Shown here piece after piece: positions 38,643 through 48,674 of a stretch of DNA of 64,000 nucleotides (positions are counted from its first letter, which is position 1; each line of letters starts with the position of its first letter). The stretch comes from Microbacterium caowuchunii (GTDB taxonomy: Bacteria; Actinomycetota; Actinomycetes; Actinomycetales; Microbacteriaceae). Made by a program: the position numbers and the translations under genes. The notes beneath the pieces are model-generated. The model worked only from the letters and a program-made list of their open reading frames with translations, was not told the origin of the DNA and did not search any database. The stretch lies in assembly GCF_008727755.1 (NCBI RefSeq), contig NZ_CP044231.1:2046001-2110000 (forward strand). Direction: 5' to 3'.

Positions 38643-41159
38643 TCAGTCCCGCAGCCGCGCGCCGAGACGCTCGCCCGCCAGGGCGACGCCGGCGAGCTTC
38701 GCATCGGTTGCCTCGGCCGCCGTCAGTGTGCGGTCGCCGCGGAAACGCAGGGCGAACGTGAGGCTCTTCGAGCCCTCCGGGACTCCGGATCCGCGGTAGT
38801 CGTCCACCAGCCGCAGAGACTCGAGCAGTTCACCCGCGCCCTCCGCGAGGGCCGCACGGACGTCCGCCGCCGGGACCGTCGCCGCCACGACGAGCGACAC
38901 GTCCTGGGTGGCGGCGGGGAATCCGGACAGGGAGCGGGCGACGACCCGTTCGCCGGCGAGTCCCACGACGAGGTCCAGGTCGAGCTCGGCGACCGTCACC
39001 CGTCCCGGCAGGTCCGCCGCCTCGGCGACGGCGGGCAACAGCTCGCCCACGTAGCCGACGGGTGCGCCGCCGACGGACAGCACGCCGGTGCGCCCCGGGT
39101 GGAGCGCCGCGCGCTCCCCCTGGGTGACGTCGATCGTGACCCCCGCGGCGGACGCCAGGACGGCCACGGCGTCGAGGATCTCGGTCAGCCCGGCGTCCTC
39201 GGCAGCCCGGCCGGGCTGCTTCGGCACCGAGTGCCCGACGACCAGCAGGGCCACGTGGCGTCGCTGCGGCGGGATCGATGCATCCAGCTGCGCGAGCGTC
39301 GCGGCATCCGGACGCACCGCGAGCGGCGGGACGAACGGCGTGCCGTAGGCGACGCCCGGCTCGGGCAGGAACACCACGCCGGTCTCGAACAGCGCCAGAT
39401 CGGTGAATCCCCGCGAGACGTTGCGATGGGCGACCTGCAGCAGCCCGGGGATCAGCGAGCGTCGGAGGAAGGGCGCCTGCCCGTCCAGCGGGTTCGCGAG
39501 CTTCACGCTCGGCACGGGCGACCCGTCCGCGCTGGAGTGCAGGTCGTTCTGCTCGGCCGTGGTGAAGGGGAAGGACGGCGTCTCCACGTACCCGGCGGCG
39601 GCCAGGGCGTTGGAGACGCGGCGCCGGGCCTGCTGGGCCGCGGTCCAGCCGCGACCGGACGGCGCGACCGGGAGCACCGACGGGATGCGGTCGTACCCCT
39701 CGATGCGGGCGACCTCCTCCGCGAGCGTCCACTTGTCGGTGAGATCCGGACGCCAGGTGGGCGGGTGCACGAACCATCCGTCGGCGGTGTCGTGCACCGC
39801 CGCCCCGATGAGCTCGAGCGCGGAGACGACCTGCTCGTCGGCGTAGTCCACCCCGATCAGCTCGGCCACGAAGCGCCGCGGCAGCGGGATGGCCTCGCTC
39901 ACGAGCTCCGTGCCGAGCGCGCCGCCCAGCGTGTCCGCCGTGCCGCCCGCGTACTGGACCATCAGCTCGACCACGCGCTGGGCCGCGACGTACGGGATCG
40001 CCGGGTCGACGCCCCGCTCGAACCGCCGGGACGCTTCGGAGGGGAGCTTGTGCCGCCGCGCGGTGCGCGCGATGGAGACGGTGTCGAAGATCGCGGCCTC
40101 GACGAGCACGTTGGTCGTCGTGTCGCTCATCTCGGTCGTGGCGCCGCCCATGACGCCGGCCAGGCCGATCGGTCCGGTCTCGTCCGTGATGAGGAGGTCC
40201 TCCCCGTGCAGGGTGCGCTCCTGACCGTCGAGCGTCGTGAGCTTCTCGCCCGGCGCGGCCCGGCGTACCGTGATGCCGCCGGTCAGCGCGTCGAGGTCGT
40301 AGCCGTGGATGGGGTTGCCGAGTTCCAGCATCACGTAGTTGGTGATGTCGATCAGGATCCCGAGCGGGCGGATGCCGGCCAGGGTCAGCCGCGTGATCAT
40401 CCAGGGCGGGGTGGGCCGGGAGGCGTCCACGCCCCGCACCGTGCGGACGACGAACTCGGTCACGGCGGCGCGCCCGCGGATGGGGGCCTCGTCGATGACG
40501 GCGAGGGGGAACCCGCTGCCGGGCTCATCCACCTCGCGCTCGGCCGGGTCCCGGAACGGGACGCCGGTCGCGTGCGAGTACTCGCGCGCCACTCCGCGCA
40601 GGGAGAGCGCGTAGCCCCGGTCGGGCGTGACGTTGATCTCGACGGCCACGTCGTCGAGTCCGAGCAGCGCGATCGCGTCGGTGCCGACCGGCGCGTCGAT
40701 GCCGAGCTCCACGAGCCGCAGGATGCCGGAGTGCTCGCTGCCGAGACCCAGCTCCTTGGCGGAGGCGATCATGCCGTCGGAGACGTGTCCGTAGGTCTTG
40801 CGCGCCGCGATCGGGAACGGTCCGGGCAGCACCGCGCCGGGCAGGGTCACGACGACCTTGTCACCGGGGAAGAAGTTGCCGGCACCGCAGACGATCCCGT
40901 GCACGGCGTCGCCGCCGTCGGCGGCGGTCTCGCCCTCCGGGGCGACCTGCACCTGACACCAGCGGATGGTCTTGCCGTTGGACTGCGGCTCCTCCTCGAA
41001 GGACAGGACCTGTCCGACGACCACGGGGCCGGTCACCTCGAAGCGGTGGACGTCCTCCTCTTCGAAGCCGACCCGCACGAGCGCGGCCAGGACGTCGTCG
41101 GCCGTCGCATCCGCCGGCACCTCGACGAACTCACGCAGCCAAGAAAGCGGAACCCGCAT
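38643..41159 (-). CDS. pheT: Phenylalanyl-tRNA synthetase beta subunit
   Basis: An 838-residue protein of full family length. It holds the N-terminal EMAP/tRNA-binding domain (VVGQVLSFEEEPQSNGK), B3/4 editing and B5 domains, and a C-terminal anticodon-binding (FDX-ACB) domain. It starts MRVPLSWLREFV. The ATG overlaps the pheS stop by one base. Confidence 0.97.
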   Translation of the reverse strand: MRVPLSWLREFVEVPADATADDVLAALVRVGFEEEDVHRFEVTGPVVVGQVLSFEEEPQSNGKTIRWCQVQVAPEGETAADGGDAVHGIVCGAGNFFPGDKVVVTLPGAVLPGPFPIAARKTYGHVSDGMIASAKELGLGSEHSGILRLVELGIDAPVGTDAIALLGLDDVAVEINVTPDRGYALSLRGVAREYSHATGVPFRDPAEREVDEPGSGFPLAVIDEAPIRGRAAVTEFVVRTVRGVDASRPTPPWMITRLTLAGIRPLGILIDITNYVMLELGNPIHGYDLDALTGGITVRRAAPGEKLTTLDGQERTLHGEDLLITDETGPIGLAGVMGGATTEMSDTTTNVLVEAAIFDTVSIARTARRHKLPSEASRRFERGVDPAIPYVAAQRVVELMVQYAGGTADTLGGALGTELVSEAIPLPRRFVAELIGVDYADEQVVSALELIGAAVHDTADGWFVHPPTWRPDLTDKWTLAEEVARIEGYDRIPSVLPVAPSGRGWTAAQQARRRVSNALAAAGYVETPSFPFTTAEQNDLHSSADGSPVPSVKLANPLDGQAPFLRRSLIPGLLQVAHRNVSRGFTDLALFETGVVFLPEPGVAYGTPFVPPLAVRPDAATLAQLDASIPPQRRHVALLVVGHSVPKQPGRAAEDAGLTEILDAVAVLASAAGVTIDVTQGERAALHPGRTGVLSVGGAPVGYVGELLPAVAEAADLPGRVTVAELDLDLVVGLAGERVVARSLSGFPAATQDVSLVVAATVPAADVRAALAEGAGELLESLRLVDDYRGSGVPEGSKSLTFALRFRGDRTLTAAEATDAKLAGVALAGERLGARLRD

Positions 41160-42205
41160 CACACCACCATCCCGAACTGCTCGCTGAAGCGGACATCGCC
41201 CTCGGCCATGTCGCGCATGTCCTGCACGTCGCTGCGGAACATCAGGGTCCGCTCGATCCCCATCCCGAAGGCGAAGCCGGAGTACTCCTCCGGGTCGATC
41301 CCGGCGGCGCGCAGCACGTTCGGGTTGACCATCCCGCATCCGCCCCACTCGATCCAGCGGGCACCGCCCTTGAAGGTCGGGTGCCACAGGTCCAGCTCGG
41401 CGCTGGGCTCGGTGAAGGGGAAGAAGTTGGCGCGGAAACGCGTCTTCGCCTCCGGGCCGAACAGCATCCGGGCGATGTGGTCGAGGGTGCCCTTCAGATG
41501 GGCCATCGTGATGCCCTTGTCCACGACGAGTCCTTCGAACTGGCTGAACACCGGGAGGTGCGTCGCGTCGAACTCGTCGGTACGGTACACGCGGCCGGGG
41601 CAGACGACGTAGATCGGCAGGTCGCGCTCCAGCATCGAGCGCATCTGCACGGGACTGGTGTGGGTGCGCATCACGAGGTGACGGGCGACCGGGTCGACGA
41701 AGAAGGTGTCCTGCATCTGGCGGGCGGGGTGGTCCACGTCGAAGTTGAGCGCGTCGAAGTTGTACCACTCGTGCTCGAGCTCGGGTCCCTCGGCGATCTC
41801 CCACCCCATCCCGACGAAGATGTCGCCGATCTGCTCCTGCAGGAGGGTGAGCGGGTGCCGGGCGCCCACGCGCGTGCGCGAGGCGATCGCGGTGATGTCC
41901 ACGCGTTCCGCCTCGAGACGTGCGGCGGTCTCCGCCGCCACGATCTCCTCCTCGCGGGCGGCGAGCGCCTGCGTCACGCGGCCGCGCGCCTGTCCGACGA
42001 GCTTGCCGAACTCGGCTTTGCGCTCGTTCGGCACGCTGCGCAGGCTCGCGTTGAGGCGCGCCAGGGGCGAGCCCTCCGCGGTGTGCGCGGTTCGCGCGGC
42101 CTTCAGTGCGGCGGAATCGGATGCGGCGGCGATCGCCTCGAGTGCGGCGTCGACCGCGGCGTTCACCGCCTCGGGGGTGATCTCGTTCTCGGGTGCGTCG
42201 GACAC
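41159..42205 (-). CDS. pheS: Phenylalanyl-tRNA synthetase alpha subunit
   Basis: A 348-residue class II catalytic subunit. An N-terminal coiled coil (residues 1-100) is followed by motif 2 (VYRTDEFDATH) and motif 3 (GFAFGMGIERTLMF). The GTG at 42205 has TAGACT ending 8 nt before it. No T-box or leader peptide is seen in the 76-nt gap upstream. Confidence 0.97.
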   Translation of the reverse strand: MSDAPENEITPEAVNAAVDAALEAIAAASDSAALKAARTAHTAEGSPLARLNASLRSVPNERKAEFGKLVGQARGRVTQALAAREEEIVAAETAARLEAERVDITAIASRTRVGARHPLTLLQEQIGDIFVGMGWEIAEGPELEHEWYNFDALNFDVDHPARQMQDTFFVDPVARHLVMRTHTSPVQMRSMLERDLPIYVVCPGRVYRTDEFDATHLPVFSQFEGLVVDKGITMAHLKGTLDHIARMLFGPEAKTRFRANFFPFTEPSAELDLWHPTFKGGARWIEWGGCGMVNPNVLRAAGIDPEEYSGFAFGMGIERTLMFRSDVQDMRDMAEGDVRFSEQFGMVV

Positions 42206-42213
42206 GGGAATCG

Positions 42214-42219
42214 AGTCTA
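42214..42219 (-). promoter_or_regulatory. -10 hexamer TAGACT of pheST
   Basis: Ends 8 nt before the pheS GTG; leader would be 1-2 nt. Confidence 0.45.
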
Positions 42220-42281
42220 CCGACGTCCGGCCGAACGCCCGGTGCGAGCGGGGTGCTTCCGCACCGAGCGGGGATCGCGGA

Positions 42282-43196
42282 TCAGCGCCCGCCGGCGGTG
42301 CCGTCGCGCTTGCCCGCGCGCTGCGTGACGATCAGCTCGGTGTCCGTGACCTCCTGCGTGGGCTGGTTCGCCCCCGCCACGACGCCCCCGCGGGGCGAGC
42401 TGCGCAGACGCCGCTCCACCCGCGTGGCGATGAGCGAGAGGATCAGGCAGAGGCCGATGTAGATCAGCGCCACGATGATCGTCGCCGGGACGATCGGCGA
42501 GCCGAGCGTCGCCTGCGAGCCGATGAACCGCGCGTAGAACAGCAGTTCCTCGTAGGTGATGATGTAACCGAGCGCGGTGTCCTTCAACGTCACCACCAGC
42601 TGGGCGATGATCACCGGCATCATGGCGCGAATCGCCTGGGGCAGCAGGATCAGCCGCATGACGCCGCTCTTGCGCAGTCCGATCGCGTAGCCGGCTTCCT
42701 TCTGGCCGTTCGGCAGCGATTCGACGCCCGCGCGGAACACCTCGGCCAGCACCGAGCCGTTGTAGGCGATCAGGGCGATGACGACGGCCCAGTACGGCTC
42801 CATCCGGATGCCCGCCGCCGGGAGTCCGTAGTAGAGCAGGAACATGAAGATCAGCACGGGGACGGCGCGCAGCACCTCGATCACGGCGGTGAAGGGCCAG
42901 CGCACCCAGGCGTGGTCGGAGAGCCGGCCGATCGCGAGGACGAACCCGAGCACGAGCGCACCGACCGCAGCGACAGCGAACGCGGAGAGCGTGTTGAGCG
43001 CCGCCTCCCCGATCTGGATCCAGACGTTCGTGTAGGTGAACGCCGACCACTTCTGCGCGGTGAACTGACCTGTCGCCCACAGGCGCCAGACGAAGAAGCC
43101 GATGATCGCGACCACCACGAGCACCGTGATCGCGCCGAGGACGCGGTTGCGGGCGATCGCCCGCGGCCCGGGGACGTCGTACAGGACGCTGCTCAT
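42282..43196 (-). CDS. gluD: Amino acid ABC transporter permease (GluD-like)
   Basis: A 304-residue polar amino acid permease of the HisM type with the EAA loop near EAGYAIGLRKSGVMRLILLP. About five transmembrane segments, plus a 45-residue hydrophilic C-terminus. The ATG at 43196 overlaps the gluC stop (ATGA); an upstream ATG inside gluC was rejected. Confidence 0.88.
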   Translation of the reverse strand: MSSVLYDVPGPRAIARNRVLGAITVLVVVAIIGFFVWRLWATGQFTAQKWSAFTYTNVWIQIGEAALNTLSAFAVAAVGALVLGFVLAIGRLSDHAWVRWPFTAVIEVLRAVPVLIFMFLLYYGLPAAGIRMEPYWAVVIALIAYNGSVLAEVFRAGVESLPNGQKEAGYAIGLRKSGVMRLILLPQAIRAMMPVIIAQLVVTLKDTALGYIITYEELLFYARFIGSQATLGSPIVPATIIVALIYIGLCLILSLIATRVERRLRSSPRGGVVAGANQPTQEVTDTELIVTQRAGKRDGTAGGR

Positions 43197-43849
43197 CGCG
43201 CCACCCTCCATCGGTTCTCGAGACTGCGCTGCAACCACGACAGCAGCAGGACCAGCGCGACGAAGATCACGGCGACCCAGATGATCACCAGGAGCTGGTT
43301 CTCGCCCCGCTCACTCAGGTACGCGCGGACGGAGCCGAGGTTGACCACCGAGAATCCGGCGGCGACCGTGGTGTTCTTCAGCAGGGCGATGAGCACGCTC
43401 ATCAGGGGCGGGATCACCGAGCGGAACGCCTGGGGCATGACGACCAGCGACATCACCTGCCCGAACGTGAGCCCGATCGCGCGCGCAGCCTCGGCCTGTC
43501 CGACCGGCACGGTGTTGATCCCGGACCGGATGGTCTCCGCGACGTAGGTCGCCGTGTAGATGCCGAGCGCGCAGATCGCCAGCACGAGCGGGATGGGCGC
43601 CGTGAGGCGCAATCCGAACAGGGGCGGGAGCGCGAAGGCGAAGGCGAAGAAGACCAGCGTCAGGGGGGTGTTGCGGATGGTGTTGACGTAGAGCGTCCCG
43701 ATCCCCCGCGCGATCGGGATCGGTGAGACGCGCATGGCGCCCACGATCGTGCCCAGCACGACCGCGATGAGTCCGCCCCCGAAGAACAGGAGGAGCGTGC
43801 CGAGTAGGCCGTCCCACCAGATGTCGAGGTTGTCCGAGATGACGCCCAC
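43193..43849 (-). CDS. gluC: Amino acid ABC transporter permease (GluC-like)
   Basis: A 218-residue HisQ/M-type permease with the EAA loop AARAIGLTFGQVMSLVVMPQ. Five hydrophobic segments. It is separated from the binding-protein gene by a strong hairpin. Confidence 0.9.
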   Translation of the reverse strand: MGVISDNLDIWWDGLLGTLLLFFGGGLIAVVLGTIVGAMRVSPIPIARGIGTLYVNTIRNTPLTLVFFAFAFALPPLFGLRLTAPIPLVLAICALGIYTATYVAETIRSGINTVPVGQAEAARAIGLTFGQVMSLVVMPQAFRSVIPPLMSVLIALLKNTTVAAGFSVVNLGSVRAYLSERGENQLLVIIWVAVIFVALVLLLSWLQRSLENRWRVAR

Positions 43850-43875
43850 GCGCCCGCCTTCCCTCTCATGGATGG

Positions 43876-43907
43876 CGATGGGGGCGGCTCATCGGCCGCC
43901 CCCATCG
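43876..43907 (-). terminator. Intercistronic hairpin between gluB and gluC
   Basis: A 13-bp perfect GC-rich stem (43876-43888 with 43895-43907) with no T run. It starts 3 nt after the gluB stop. Probably a partial terminator or 3' stabiliser that lets the binding protein be made in excess. Confidence 0.75.
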
Positions 43908-43909
43908 GA

Positions 43910-44812
43910 TCACTCCTCGACCGCGGGCTGTTCGCCCGAGATCCCGGCCGGGGCCAGGTACGTCTCGAACAGCGCGGTCCAGACGTCACCGCCGTCCGTG
44001 AACAGATCGTTGATGTAGTCCTTCAGCACGGTGTCGCCCTTGGGCAGTCCGACGCCGTAGCGCTCCTCGCTGAACGGTTCGCCCGCGATCTTGAGCGTCT
44101 CCGGCTCGAGCGCGACGTACCCCGCGAGAATCGCCTCGTCGGTCGTGATCGCGTCGACCTGTCCCTGCTTGAGCTGCTCCACGCACTGGGAGTACGTGTC
44201 GTTCTCGACGGTGTCACCGGGGCTGTACTCGTCGCGGATCCGCTGCAACGGCGTCGAGCCGGTGACCGAGCACACGACCTTCCCCGCCAGGTCCTCGGGG
44301 CCGTTGATCGAATCGTCGTCCGCCGCGACGAGGAGTCCCTGACCCGTGATGAAGTACGGGCCGGCGAAGTCGATCTGCTGCTTACGGGCGTCGGTGATCG
44401 AATAGGTGCCCACGTAGTAGTCGATGTCGCCGTTCACGATCGCCTGCTCGCGGTTGGCGGAGGGGATCGTCTGGAACTCGATCTGGTCCTCGTCGAAGCC
44501 GAGCGACGCGGCGATCCACCGGGCGATGTCGACGTCGAACCCGGTGCGTTCGTTGGTCACGGCGTCCTGATAGCCCAGACCGGGCTGGTCGTTCTTGACG
44601 CCCACCACGACACCGTCGCGGGCGACCATCCGCTCGTAGGTGGGGCTGTCCGCGAGGTCGACGTCGGTGGCGACCTCCCAGAGCTCCTCGGTCTCGGTGC
44701 CCTCGGTCGCGCCGGCGCCCGGGTCGGTCGGTGAGCCGCTGTTGCAGGCGGTGAGGGCCAGGGCGGCGACGGCGGCGAGACCGAAGCCGGTGAGGGTTCG
44801 TGAGGTGCGCAT
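43910..44812 (-). CDS. gluB: Glutamate-type ABC transporter substrate-binding lipoprotein
   Basis: A 300-residue family 3 solute-binding protein. The lipoprotein signal ends in LTAC with Cys23 as the lipidation site; residues 24-45 are a Ser/Thr/Glu linker. TGFDVDIARWIA and the later DYYVGTYSITDARK are typical of acidic amino acid binders. Glutamate specificity is inferred from likeness to GluB. Confidence 0.88.
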   Translation of the reverse strand: MRTSRTLTGFGLAAVAALALTACNSGSPTDPGAGATEGTETEELWEVATDVDLADSPTYERMVARDGVVVGVKNDQPGLGYQDAVTNERTGFDVDIARWIAASLGFDEDQIEFQTIPSANREQAIVNGDIDYYVGTYSITDARKQQIDFAGPYFITGQGLLVAADDDSINGPEDLAGKVVCSVTGSTPLQRIRDEYSPGDTVENDTYSQCVEQLKQGQVDAITTDEAILAGYVALEPETLKIAGEPFSEERYGVGLPKGDTVLKDYINDLFTDGGDVWTALFETYLAPAGISGEQPAVEE

Positions 44813-44902
44813 GGTTCTCTCCTTGCTGTGGGGGGACCTGTCGGGGACGGATGCGGCCGCTGCGTGTCCTTCCTGTCGACGGGGCCGGGGGGACCGTGGA
44901 TG

Positions 44903-45691
44903 TCAGTGGGTGATGAGCTTCGACAGGAAGTCGCGTGCCCGGTCGCTCTTCGGTGTGGTGAAGAACTCCTCCGGCGTCGCCTCTTCGACGATCAGGCCGT
45001 CCGCCATGAACACGACGCGGTCGGCCGCCCGCCGGGCGAATCCCATCTCGTGGGTCACGACGATCATCGTCATGCCGTCCTCGGCGAGCTTCGTCATGAC
45101 GTCGAGGACCTCGTTGATCATCTCCGGGTCCAGGGCGCTCGTGGGCTCGTCGAAGAGCATCAGCTTGGGCGTCATGGCGAGGGCGCGCGCGATGGCGACC
45201 CGCTGCTGCTGCCCGCCGGACAACTGCGCCGGCAGCTTGTCCGCCTGGTGCGCGACGCCGACCCGCTCCAGCAGCGCGAGCGCCTCGCGCTCCGCATCCG
45301 CCTTCTTCTTGCCCCGCACCTTGATCGGTCCGAGCGTGACGTTCTCGAGGACGGTCAGGTGGGCGAACAGGTTGAAGGACTGGAAGACCATCCCGACGTC
45401 CGCCCGCAGGGCGGCGAGTGCCTTGCCCTCCTCGGGCAGCCTCTCCCCGTCGATCGTGATGCTGCCGCTCGTGATCGTCTCGAGGCGGTTGATCGTGCGA
45501 CACAGGGTCGACTTGCCGCTTCCGGAGGGGCCGATGACCACGACGACCTCGCCGCGGTTGACGGTGAGGTCGATGTCGGTCAGGGCCTGGAATTCGCCGT
45601 AGTGCTTCTGCACGTCCGTCATGACCACGAGCGGATCCCCGCGCCGGACGCTGATGTTGGACGTCGGAGGCGCAGGGTCGGAGGGCGTCAT
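44903..45691 (-). CDS. gluA: Amino acid ABC transporter ATP-binding protein
   Basis: A 262-residue ATPase with Walker [10 protein letters not shown], the Q-loop, signature [16 protein letters not shown] and Walker [13 protein letters not shown]. It is the first gene of gluA-B-C-D. TAGCCT ends 6 nt before its ATG, so the mRNA may be leaderless. An internal Met at residue 24 (MTDVQKHY) is a less likely start. Confidence 0.92.
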   Translation of the reverse strand: MTPSDPAPPTSNISVRRGDPLVVMTDVQKHYGEFQALTDIDLTVNRGEVVVVIGPSGSGKSTLCRTINRLETITSGSITIDGERLPEEGKALAALRADVGMVFQSFNLFAHLTVLENVTLGPIKVRGKKKADAEREALALLERVGVAHQADKLPAQLSGGQQQRVAIARALAMTPKLMLFDEPTSALDPEMINEVLDVMTKLAEDGMTMIVVTHEMGFARRAADRVVFMADGLIVEEATPEEFFTTPKSDRARDFLSKLITH

Positions 45692-45697
45692 CCTCTC

Positions 45698-45703
45698 AGG
45701 CTA
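45698..45703 (-). promoter_or_regulatory. -10 hexamer TAGCCT of gluABCD
   Basis: Ends 6 nt before the gluA ATG. Confidence 0.5.
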
Positions 45704-45758
45704 CGGAAGCGCCTTCCGCGAGCCCGGTGGCCTTGACGGAACCCCGGCCGACTCCTAA

Positions 45759-45775
45759 CGTTCGCTCAGCGAACG
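45759..45775 (-). terminator. Weak hairpin after the SpoU methyltransferase gene
   Basis: 7-bp stem CGTTCGC/GCGAACG with a 3-nt loop, 8 nt after the stop at 45783; no T run. Confidence 0.35.
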
Positions 45776-45782
45776 GGCGGCG

Positions 45783-46583
45783 TCAGCTTCGCTGCGCGAA
45801 CGCGGACTCGTAAAGGCAGACGCTTGCCGCGGTGGCGAGGTTCAGCGATTCCGCGCTGCCGTAGATCGGCAGGCGGAGCGCAGCGTCGGCCAGTTCGAGC
45901 GCACCGTCCTCGAGCCCCCGCGCCTCGTTCCCGAACAACCAGGCGGTCGGCAGTGCGAGCTCGCCCGCCGCCCGCGCGGCGAGCAGGTCGGCCCCCTTCA
46001 CGTCGGCGGCCACCACGCGCAGGCCGGCGGCGCGGATGGCGGTCACGGCAGCCTCGAGGTCACCCCCGCGCGAGATCGGGATGTGGAACAGCGATCCTGT
46101 CGTCGCGCGCACGACCTTCGGGTTGTACGGGTCGACGGTGCGCCCGGTCAGGACGACGGCGTCGGCACCGGCGGCATCCGCGGCACGGATGATGGTGCCG
46201 AGGTTCCCGGGGTCGCGCACCTCCTCGCAGATCGCGATGAGCTTCGGCCCCTCGGCGAGGATGTTCCGCAGGGACGCGGGGAACTGGCGGGCCACCGCGA
46301 TGATGCCCTGCGGGGTCACCGTGTCGGCCATGGCCTCGATCACCGGTTCGGTCGCGAACTCGACCTCCAGGCCCGCCGTCTCGGCGTCCTGGCGGAGGTC
46401 GGGATGCCGCTCCATCGCCGTCGGGGTCGCGAACAGGTCGACGATCGACTCGGGGCGGCACGAGATGGCCTCGCGTACCGCCTGGGGGCCCTCCAGCAGG
46501 AACAGCCCGGTCTCTTCACGGGCGCTCCGCTTGGCAAGCTTGGCGACGGCGCGCACGCGCGGCGACCGGGGATTCTCCAGCAC
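45783..46583 (-). CDS. SpoU/TrmH family RNA 2'-O-methyltransferase
   Basis: A 266-residue SPOUT enzyme. The N-terminal substrate-binding domain has FLLEGPQAVREA. The SPOUT core has EEVRDPGNLGTIIRAADAAG, then WLFGNEARGL and LPIYGSAESLNLATAASV, which form the trefoil knot. It probably methylates 23S rRNA or tRNA riboses; the exact site is unknown. The GTG start has TAGACT 6 nt upstream. Located next to rplT-rpmI-infC, as in many Actinobacteria. Confidence 0.9.
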   Translation of the reverse strand: MLENPRSPRVRAVAKLAKRSAREETGLFLLEGPQAVREAISCRPESIVDLFATPTAMERHPDLRQDAETAGLEVEFATEPVIEAMADTVTPQGIIAVARQFPASLRNILAEGPKLIAICEEVRDPGNLGTIIRAADAAGADAVVLTGRTVDPYNPKVVRATTGSLFHIPISRGGDLEAAVTAIRAAGLRVVAADVKGADLLAARAAGELALPTAWLFGNEARGLEDGALELADAALRLPIYGSAESLNLATAASVCLYESAFAQRS

Positions 46584-46589
46584 GCTCCC

Positions 46590-46595
46590 AGTCTA
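46590..46595 (-). promoter_or_regulatory. -10 hexamer TAGACT of the SpoU gene
   Basis: Ends 6 nt before the GTG at 46583. Confidence 0.5.
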
Positions 46596-46615
46596 GGGGC
46601 GGCGGTGTGCCGGGA

Positions 46616-46658
46616 ACGACGAAGGGGCGTCCCCCGATGGAGGACGCCCCTTCGTCGT
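46616..46658 (-). terminator. Terminator of infC-rpmI-rplT
   Basis: Perfect 17-bp stem (46616-46632 with 46642-46658), 10 nt after the rplT stop; no T run. Confidence 0.85.
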
Positions 46659-46668
46659 GTGGCGGATG

Positions 46669-47055
46669 TTACGCCGAGACCTTCGCCGCGTTGACGTCGG
46701 CCGGCAGCGCCGCCTTCGCGGTGGCGATCAGCGACGCGAAGGTCGCCGGCTCGTTGACGGCGAGCTCGGCCAGCATGCGGCGGTCGACCTGCACACCCGC
46801 GAGACCCAGACCCTGGATGAAGCGGTTGTAGGTGAGGCCGTTCGCACGGGCCGCAGCGTTGATGCGCTGGATCCACAGGCGGCGGAAGTCGCCCTTGCGC
46901 TTGCGACGGTCGCGGTACGCGTAGACGAGCGAGTGGGTGACCTGCTCCTTCGCCTTGCGGTACAGGCGCGAACGCTGACCCCGGTAACCGGAGGCGCGCT
47001 CGAGGATGACGCGACGCTTCTTGTGGGCGTTTACCGCCCGCTTGACTCTAGCCAT
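46669..47055 (-). CDS. rplT: 50S ribosomal protein L20
   Basis: A 128-residue early assembly protein of the 50S subunit. It starts [14 protein letters not shown] and has the family stretch [18 protein letters not shown]. Last gene of the infC operon, 32 nt after rpmI. In other bacteria L20 represses this operon; no such site is evident here. Confidence 0.98.
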   Translation of the reverse strand: MARVKRAVNAHKKRRVILERASGYRGQRSRLYRKAKEQVTHSLVYAYRDRRKRKGDFRRLWIQRINAAARANGLTYNRFIQGLGLAGVQVDRRMLAELAVNEPATFASLIATAKAALPADVNAAKVSA

Positions 47056-47087
47056 TTCTCAATTTTCCTTAACGTGGTTCGGGCGCG

Positions 47088-47282
47088 TCAGCGGCCGAGG
47101 AGCTTCATGGCGACCTTGGCGTCACCCGGGGCCAGGACCTGCTCCTGGTTCAGGCGACGAGTGCGGCGGCTGGACTTGCCCTCGAGGTTGTGGCGCATAC
47201 CGGCCTGCTGCTTCATCAGCTTGCCGCTACCGGTGAGCTTGAAGCGCTTCTTGGCACCCGAGTGGGTCTTCTGCTTCGGCAT
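47088..47282 (-). CDS. rpmI: 50S ribosomal protein L35
   Basis: A 64-residue basic protein, starting [20 protein letters not shown]. Lies between infC (48 nt) and rplT (32 nt). Confidence 0.98.
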   Translation of the reverse strand: MPKQKTHSGAKKRFKLTGSGKLMKQQAGMRHNLEGKSSRRTRRLNQEQVLAPGDAKVAMKLLGR

Positions 47283-47330
47283 GATCTCTTCCTTCGTTGC
47301 GTATCCCGCCGGAACGGGAGTCTGGGGAGC

Positions 47331-47996
<666 letters not shown>

Positions 47997-48236
47997 GCGG
48001 AACTCCTCTGACGTCGTTGGGTGCCACCGAGATACGGATTCGAATCTCGGGCGGAAGGAGATCACGCCACCCGGCACGACGCGTCAGACGCCGGCTTTCC
48101 CGCACCCGGACTACCCCCTCGCGGAGGTGGAGTGCGATGACCCGGTAGCCTGGAACGGCAAGCGCGGGTGGGATGTGATCCTCTTTCGAACGGAGCAGAC
48201 GCTCCGGTGCTCGCCAAGTCTAGCAGAAAGTGAAAC
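47997..48236 (-). other. infC leader
   Basis: About 215 nt lie between a -10-like TAGACT (48217-48222) and the start codon. A CCGAGAT/ATCTCGG stem lies about 30-50 nt before the start; further CGGAGC/GCTCCG and GCCGG/CCGGC stems lie upstream. No known riboswitch recognised. Confidence 0.5.
48003..48009 (-). promoter_or_regulatory. Ribosome binding site of infC
   Basis: AGAGGAG on the minus strand, 6 nt before ATC; this decides the non-canonical start. Confidence 0.85.
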
Positions 48237-48644
48237 GTGAACTCGATTCAGGATGACCAGCCCCCGGCCGACGCCCAGCGGGCCTCCCGCGAGGAGCAGT
48301 GGGCCGAACAGGAGCGCGCCGCGACCGCGGCGACCCGGGACATCGCCGATGTGCCGGCCGTCGAAGTCATCACCACGACGGCGGTGCATCTGCTCAGCGC
48401 CGCCGCGGTCAAGACCGGTCTCGCGGACGATCCGGAGAGCCAGACCGACCTGGACGAGGCGCGGAAGCTCATCAACGCCCTCGCCGGGCTGATCACCGCG
48501 GCGGCCCCCGAGATCAGCGACATGCACGCCCGCTCGCTGCGGGACGGGTTGCGCTCGGTACAGCTCGCGTTCCGCGAGGCCTCCGTCATCCCGGACGAGA
48601 TCGGCAAGGGCCCCGGCGAGAAGTGGACGGGCCCGGTCACCTGA
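48237..48644 (+). CDS. DUF1844 family protein
   Basis: A 135-residue soluble protein. The core VITTTAVHLLSAAAVKTGL (residues about 42-60) followed by LDEARKLINALAGLI is the DUF1844 signature. The family is common in Actinobacteria and often next to infC; function unknown. GTG start at 48237, with GAAAG 5-8 nt upstream. Divergent from infC. Confidence 0.85.
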   Translation: MNSIQDDQPPADAQRASREEQWAEQERAATAATRDIADVPAVEVITTTAVHLLSAAAVKTGLADDPESQTDLDEARKLINALAGLITAAAPEISDMHARSLRDGLRSVQLAFREASVIPDEIGKGPGEKWTGPVT

Positions 48645-48674
48645 GCCCACCCGGCCCGGCCCCTCGGGGCCGGG

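Noticed and set aside
37782..41612. Open frame of 1276 codons on the + strand
   Set aside because: It lies antisense to argC and pheT. Long open antisense frames are normal in high-GC DNA, and its product is Arg/Gly/Asp-rich with no family look.
42206..42281. T-box or leader peptide before pheST
   Set aside because: The gap is too short, has no T-box core sequence or Phe-rich frame, and the -10 box leaves almost no leader.
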